A stretch of 35,934 bases of DNA, from contig JALNWK010000025.1 in the NCBI GenBank assembly GCA_023230925.1, positions 1-35,934 of the forward strand. The letters run 5' to 3'. Made by a program: the position numbers and the translations under genes. Under the pieces are notes generated by a model. It searched no databases. It was not told where the DNA came from and saw only the letters and a program-made list of their open reading frames with translations. Below, in pieces: positions 31,797-35,934 of this stretch (positions are counted from its first letter, which is position 1; each line of letters opens with the position of its first letter). Source of the stretch: Limnochordia bacterium (GTDB lineage: Bacteria > Bacillota > Limnochordia > DUMW01).

Positions 31797-32870
31797 ATGG
31801 CATATAAAATGACCTTGATTCCAGGGGATGGAATTGGGCCTGAGATTGCCGATGCTGCAAGGCGTTGTATTGATGCCACCGGTGTAGAGATAGATTGGGA
31901 GGTTGTTGATGCGGGAATTGATGTGATTGATCAGTATGGCACTCCGCTGCCTGCCCATGTGCTCGAATCGATTAGGAAAAACAAGATAGCATTGAAAGGA
32001 CCGATTACCACTCCAATTGGCCATGGTTTTCGTAGTGTGAATGTGACGCTGCGTCAGGAGTTGGGGCTCTATGCTTGTGTGCGACCATCGAAGTACTATC
32101 CTGGGGTACGTAGTCGGTACCAGGACGTAGATTTGGTGGTTATCCGGGAGAACACCGAGGACCTGTATGCGGGGGTTGAGTTTCCCAAGGACAGTGCCGA
32201 GGCCCAACAGATTATTGCCATGGCAAAGGATAAGATCAGGCCCGATTCGGCAATTTCGATTAAACCCATCAGTGTCACCGGTACAAGGGATATCGTCCGG
32301 TATGCCTTTGAGTATGCGGTGGCCAATGGACGTCGTAAGGTGACGGCGATCACCAAGGCGAATATTATGAAATGTACCGATGGTCTTTTCTATGATGTGG
32401 CCCGGGAAGTTGCTAAAGACTATGAGGGACAGATCGAGTATGAAGAGCGCCTCATCGATAACATGTGCATGCAGCTTGTGCAAAAGCCGGAGTATTATGA
32501 TGTCTTGGTCTTGCCCAATCTGTATGGAGATATTATTTCCGATCTGTGTGCTGGGCTTGTTGGGGGATTGGGCATGGCTCCGGGTGCGAACATTGGTAAA
32601 GAGATGGCAGTCTTTGAAGCCACCCACGGTTCCGCTCCGAAGTATAAGGGACTGAACAAGGTAAACCCTGTGGCCTTGATTCTCTCTGGAGTGATGATGT
32701 TGCGGCATATGCAGGAGCAAGAGGCCGCAGACCGATTGGAGCAAGCTGTTGCTGCGGTGATCAAAGAAGGTAAGTCGGTCACCTACGATATGAAGCCCGA
32801 TCCCACCGATCCAACAGCTGTTGGTACAAAGGAAATGGCTGATGCAATCATAGAAAAGCTTAAGGCTTAG
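31797..32870 (+). CDS. icd: Isocitrate dehydrogenase-type enzyme
   Basis: The 357-residue member of the isocitrate/isopropylmalate dehydrogenase family has the isocitrate-type loop TTPIGHGFRSVNVTLRQELG (Ser80, Arg86, Arg96), RENTEDLYAGVE, Lys187, metal-binding Asp245/Asp249, and ATHGSAPKY. Lys282-Tyr283 occupies the place of the NADP-selecting Lys-Tyr of E. coli Icd, where NAD enzymes usually have Asp-Ile. The later Arg equivalent is replaced (TYDMKP). NADP use is therefore likely but not certain. It converts isocitrate to 2-oxoglutarate and CO2. ATG 31797 is chosen because AGGGAG lies about 10 bases upstream; GTG 31788 overlaps the site. Confidence 0.9.
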   Translation: MAYKMTLIPGDGIGPEIADAARRCIDATGVEIDWEVVDAGIDVIDQYGTPLPAHVLESIRKNKIALKGPITTPIGHGFRSVNVTLRQELGLYACVRPSKYYPGVRSRYQDVDLVVIRENTEDLYAGVEFPKDSAEAQQIIAMAKDKIRPDSAISIKPISVTGTRDIVRYAFEYAVANGRRKVTAITKANIMKCTDGLFYDVAREVAKDYEGQIEYEERLIDNMCMQLVQKPEYYDVLVLPNLYGDIISDLCAGLVGGLGMAPGANIGKEMAVFEATHGSAPKYKGLNKVNPVALILSGVMMLRHMQEQEAADRLEQAVAAVIKEGKSVTYDMKPDPTDPTAVGTKEMADAIIEKLKA

Positions 32871-32936
32871 TGGAGCATTAGGTCTTAGTTAGGATACCTT
32901 AAGTTGTTGACAAAGTCGCTATGTACAGTAACCACA

Positions 32937-32975
32937 GTACCGTTCGGGGGACATCGGTCCCCTCACCGGTACCGG
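32937..32975. repeat. Nested hairpin and GC-rich palindrome between icd and lpd
   Basis: GTACCG (32937-32942) pairs with CGGTAC (32967-32972), enclosing GGGGAC (32947-32952) paired with GTCCCC (32957-32962). CCGGTACCGG (32966-32975) is itself a perfect palindrome that could pair alternatively. No T-run follows within ten bases. It lies 67 bases after the icd stop in a 216-base gap, and could be a terminator-like structure or a leader of the next gene. Confidence 0.5.
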
Positions 32976-33086
32976 GGATAGAAGTGAAGCTAGGCTTTTC
33001 TGTACCTTCATAAACCATCGTAATGTAGACAGTCGTCTGATGCGCCATACTTATTAGGATTAACCGATAGCCTAGGAGGTTATGCT

Positions 33087-34451
33087 GTGGACTATGATGT
33101 ATTAGTGATAGGAGCTGGAGCTGCAGGTTATGTGGCTGCTTTGCATGCTGCAAATAACGGACTTAAGACTGTCCTTGTTGAAGAGGACGTAGTGGGTGGG
33201 ACTTGCCTGAATGCGGGTTGTATTCCGACGAAAGCATTGGTTAGTACATGTCAGATTCTGCAGACCATAGAGCGCAGCAAGGACTTCGGTATTCGGGTTG
33301 TTGATGTAGAGATTGATTATGAAAGGGTAGTAAAACGTAAGGACCAAGCGGTGACCCGATTGCGAAAAGGCATTGAGTTTCTGTTTAGAAAGCACAAGCT
33401 TAACGTACTGCAAGGTCACGCCACATTGCTTGACCCACATACGGTGCAAGTGACCAACACTCAGGTTGAGGAGTTGACCAGTAAGAACATCATCGTTGCC
33501 ACTGGCTCCCGGCCGGTGTCCCTTTTTGGATTAGAGTTTGGTGATCGGGTTATCTCCAGTAAGGAAGCACTAGAACTACGACAGATTCCCGAGAAGCTTT
33601 TGGTGATCGGTGGGGGTGTGATTGGTTGTGAATTGGGCTATATTTTCAATACCCTTGGTTCCTCGGTAAGCATTGTTGAGGCGGCAAGCCAGTTAATCCC
33701 CGGGGAAGATGCCCAGGTTAGCACTTTGTTGCTGAGAAGTCTTAAGAAGCAGGGGATCGTGATCCATACCAATACTCTAGTCAGTAACCTTAACATCACC
33801 GATGAAGGGGTTATTGCCCAGCTCCCCGAGGGAGATGTTATCCAGGCTGATCAGGTCCTTATTTCCGTCGGTCGTCGGCCCTACTACGGTGATCTGGGTT
33901 TAGAGCAGATCGGTGTGGAAATGGAAAAGCGCGGTGGCATCAAGGTTGATGAGAATATGAAAACCAACATTGATGGAATCTATGCCATTGGTGATGTAAC
34001 GGGCAAATGGCAACTGGCCCATGTTGCTTCTGCAGAGGGACTGGCGGCGGTTAATGCCATCTTAGGAAAACCATCCCCAGTCAACTATGGGGTTATTCCC
34101 CGGGGTATTTTTACCAGTCCTGAGATTGGTGCGGTGGGGATCAACCTAGAACAGGCTAAGGCCCAAGGACTTGACTGTGCCGAATCGGTCTTTTCCCTGG
34201 TGGCTAATGGACGTGCCGTAGCCGGTGGTGAAACAGAAGGATTTGTGAAAGTGGTCTATCAAGTAGGTACGGGAGAGATTCTAGGGATGCATATTATTGG
34301 TGCCCATGCCACGGAGTTAGTTGCCGAAGGGGCTTTAGCAATGGAATTAGGGGCAACGGTTGCCGACGTTGCTAAGACCATTCATGCTCATCCTACCTTT
34401 GCAGAGAGCATTCAGGAGGCAGCTCGGGGTGCAGCTGGTATCGGGTTCTAA
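33087..34451 (+). CDS. lpd: Dihydrolipoamide dehydrogenase
   Basis: The 454-residue flavoprotein has the FAD-binding GAGAAGYVAA, redox cysteines Cys40 and Cys45 (GGTCLNAGCIPTK), the NAD loop VIGGGVIGCELG, YAIGDVTGK, and the catalytic His435-Glu440 pair in HPTFAES. It reoxidises dihydrolipoamide with NAD+ for 2-oxo-acid dehydrogenases or the glycine cleavage system. No E1, E2 or glycine cleavage gene is adjacent, so its complex is unknown. GTG 33087 has AGGAGG 7 bases upstream. Confidence 0.94.
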   Translation: MDYDVLVIGAGAAGYVAALHAANNGLKTVLVEEDVVGGTCLNAGCIPTKALVSTCQILQTIERSKDFGIRVVDVEIDYERVVKRKDQAVTRLRKGIEFLFRKHKLNVLQGHATLLDPHTVQVTNTQVEELTSKNIIVATGSRPVSLFGLEFGDRVISSKEALELRQIPEKLLVIGGGVIGCELGYIFNTLGSSVSIVEAASQLIPGEDAQVSTLLLRSLKKQGIVIHTNTLVSNLNITDEGVIAQLPEGDVIQADQVLISVGRRPYYGDLGLEQIGVEMEKRGGIKVDENMKTNIDGIYAIGDVTGKWQLAHVASAEGLAAVNAILGKPSPVNYGVIPRGIFTSPEIGAVGINLEQAKAQGLDCAESVFSLVANGRAVAGGETEGFVKVVYQVGTGEILGMHIIGAHATELVAEGALAMELGATVADVAKTIHAHPTFAESIQEAARGAAGIGF

Positions 34452-34471
34452 AACATAAGAAGGTGAATTGT

Positions 34472-35623
34472 GTGCTTAGTAGTATTGTTTGGCCCCGAGA
34501 GGATGAGGCCCGTGCTCTTTTAGCACAGTTGATTGCCATTCCCAGCGTCAATCCGCTTTATGCGGCGGATTGTTCTGAGGAAAGGTTAGTTTTCTTTATT
34601 ACGGACTATATGAGGACATTGGATATACCTACGAAACTAGAGTATTTTGCCCCTAATAGGCCTAACGGTCTTGGTTACGTTGCCGGTAGTGTGGGAAAGA
34701 AGACATTGCTTTGGGATGCCCACACCGATACGGTCCAGGCCGAGGGGATGAAGGGCGATCCATTTAGGGCTGAGTACAAGGACGGATGCATCTACGGCCG
34801 GGGAGCCTGCGATGATAAGGCTTCCATCGCGGCCATGCTCTTGGCCCTTAGGACCCTGCGGACCAATGGGCTTGTGCCAAGGTCAAACCTGCTTCTTAGC
34901 TTCAGCGGAGATGAAGAGGGTGGCTTTCGAGGAGTAAAACACCTTGTAGCAGGCGGGATTAAGGCTGATGCTGCTATAGTGGGAGAACCCACAAAACTAG
35001 AAGTTGTTATTGCCCACAAGGCCTCGCTACGCTGGCAATTGGTGGTGGAAGGGAAGGCGGCCCATAGTTCCCAGGTTCACAAGGGGGTTAATGCTATTTT
35101 CCACATGAGTCGGGTGGTGCAACATATTGAAGAACAGCTGATACCCCTATGCAGTAGCAAGGTCCATCCTCAGGTTGGTAGTCCTACCCTTTGTGTGACG
35201 ATGATTAGAGGCGGCGAAGGGAGAAATACGGTGCCAGCACGTTGTGTGATCGACATCGATCGACGTCTAATTCCGGGCGAGGAGCCAGATCAGGTCCTGG
35301 CAGATTTTGCCCAGACCCTAACTACACTAGAGGATGTTTCCTTCACGATGGAAAAGCCCTATCACGTGGACCTTCCCATGGAGACTTCCAAGGATGCTCC
35401 GATTGTCAAGTGTATGAAAGAAAGCTTTCTGGCATGTGGTATTACCCCTAAACTAGCGGGAGCTGACTTTGGCACCAATGCCAGTAAGTTCACCGGAGTG
35501 CCCGGGGTAGTCTTCGGACCAGGCTCCATTGAGTACGCCCATTCTGCTGATGAGCATGTGGAGGTTGCCCAAGTGCTAAAGGCGGCACAGATCCTTACTA
35601 TGGCGGCTTTGAAATTCGAATAA
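34472..35623 (+). CDS. M20-family metallopeptidase/deacylase (ArgE/DapE-like)
   Basis: The 383-residue protein has the two-zinc site of M20 enzymes: WDAHTD (His84, Asp86), GRGACDDK (Asp114), the general-base pair GDEEGG (Glu148, Glu149), VGEPT, and a late His in YAHSADEHV. A lid/dimerisation domain occupies about residues 190-300. Related enzymes deacylate acetylornithine, succinyl-diaminopimelate or acyl-amino acids, or cut dipeptides. The YgeY/Ss-hydrolase-like sequence does not fix the substrate. GTG 34472 is chosen because AAGGTG lies 6 bases upstream; GTG 34463 overlaps that site. It starts 20 bases after lpd. Confidence 0.9.
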   Translation: MLSSIVWPREDEARALLAQLIAIPSVNPLYAADCSEERLVFFITDYMRTLDIPTKLEYFAPNRPNGLGYVAGSVGKKTLLWDAHTDTVQAEGMKGDPFRAEYKDGCIYGRGACDDKASIAAMLLALRTLRTNGLVPRSNLLLSFSGDEEGGFRGVKHLVAGGIKADAAIVGEPTKLEVVIAHKASLRWQLVVEGKAAHSSQVHKGVNAIFHMSRVVQHIEEQLIPLCSSKVHPQVGSPTLCVTMIRGGEGRNTVPARCVIDIDRRLIPGEEPDQVLADFAQTLTTLEDVSFTMEKPYHVDLPMETSKDAPIVKCMKESFLACGITPKLAGADFGTNASKFTGVPGVVFGPGSIEYAHSADEHVEVAQVLKAAQILTMAALKFE

Positions 35624-35934
35624 GATAAGCGCAAACATCACGCGGTCGCCTTGCTACACAGTTTGCTCTTTTGCCGATGGATCAAGGGACAACAGGACAA
35701 GGAGTGCATGATTCGAGCATAGTACTATAGGTATGGGAAGTGGATCCCCAGTAGAAGTATGAGACTTTGGGTAAGGATCTAACAATGTAGACGGGTTGAA
35801 ACCATCCGAGGGGGCGTATTTAGTTATTGGGGGGAGAAGAGTTGGTCATCAAATCTTCCGTTTACCCAATCCAAACGTAGGTGAAGCAGATGGTTGAACC
35901 CTTCCTCACTCCAACGCATACCCACTCCTTTGAA
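35624..35934 (+). other. Terminal 311 bases without a clear gene; possible truncated ORF at the edge
   Basis: No complete gene or terminator is evident after the M20 stop. GGGGGGAG (35830-35837) precedes TTG 35842, which opens 12 codons ending in TAG 35878. In the same frame ATG 35890, after AGGTGA, stays open to the window end (15 codons, beginning MVEPFLTPTHTHSF). This may be the start of a gene cut by the window edge. Confidence 0.3.

Noticed and set aside
32937..33010. T-box riboswitch upstream of lpd
   Set aside because: The ACCGG sequences resemble part of a T-box, but there is no AGGGTGGNACCGCG motif, no specifier-loop architecture and no terminator with a T-run.
1..35934. CRISPR arrays, rRNA and tRNA genes
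   Set aside because: No regularly spaced short repeats, rRNA-like stretches or credible tRNA T-arm and cloverleaf patterns were found on reading both strands; a dedicated tRNA scan was not possible.

Overview
The window looks like chromosome from an uncultured, probably anaerobic member of the Bacillota (Firmicutes). Supporting signs are strong AGGAGG-type ribosome binding sites, many TTG and GTG starts, a groES-groEL operon under a perfect CIRCE operator, and the Firmicute-style run pcrA-ligA-gatC-gatA-gatB. One gene (3503-4261, minus) encodes a signal-peptide protein that reads as an outer-membrane beta-barrel ending in Phe. That would fit a diderm Firmicute such as Limnochordia; this placement is inference.

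Left third (1-13,550), accessory and mixed strand. A large exported protein (194-3286) joins a rhodanese domain, a von Willebrand A domain and eight beta-sandwich repeats. It converges on the beta-barrel gene, which has a consensus promoter. A complete IS4-like insertion sequence (4598-6488, 10-bp target duplication) lies just upstream of a glycerophosphodiesterase gene. Then come a GH2 beta-mannosidase with its own consensus promoter, a MATE transporter, a convergent SEC-C-motif protein of unknown function, and a 56-residue orphan protein.

Middle (13,555-29,922), mostly housekeeping. A NifU-like Fe-S scaffold gene diverges from comB, and groES-groEL follow with promoter, CIRCE and terminator. 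An extended head-to-tail cluster then runs hpt-guaA-hisD-hisB-hisA-hisIE-pcrA-ligA-gatC-gatA-gatB with very short gaps or overlaps. It covers purine salvage and GMP synthesis, histidine synthesis, DNA repair/replication and Gln-tRNA/Asn-tRNA amidation. Two proteins here carry domains that look catalytically dead: GuaA has lost the Cys-His-Glu triad of its glutaminase domain, and the HisE half of HisIE has lost its acidic metal-binding residues. hisG, hisC, hisH and hisF are not in this cluster.

Right part (30,021-35,623), central metabolism. A LeuC/LeuD-type hydro-lyase pair precedes an isocitrate-dehydrogenase-type enzyme, a plausible aconitase substitute plus IDH module making 2-oxoglutarate. 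A dihydrolipoamide dehydrogenase and an M20 metallopeptidase/deacylase follow. The last 311 bases hold no convincing gene apart from a possible truncated ORF at the edge. I saw no rRNA, tRNA or CRISPR array.
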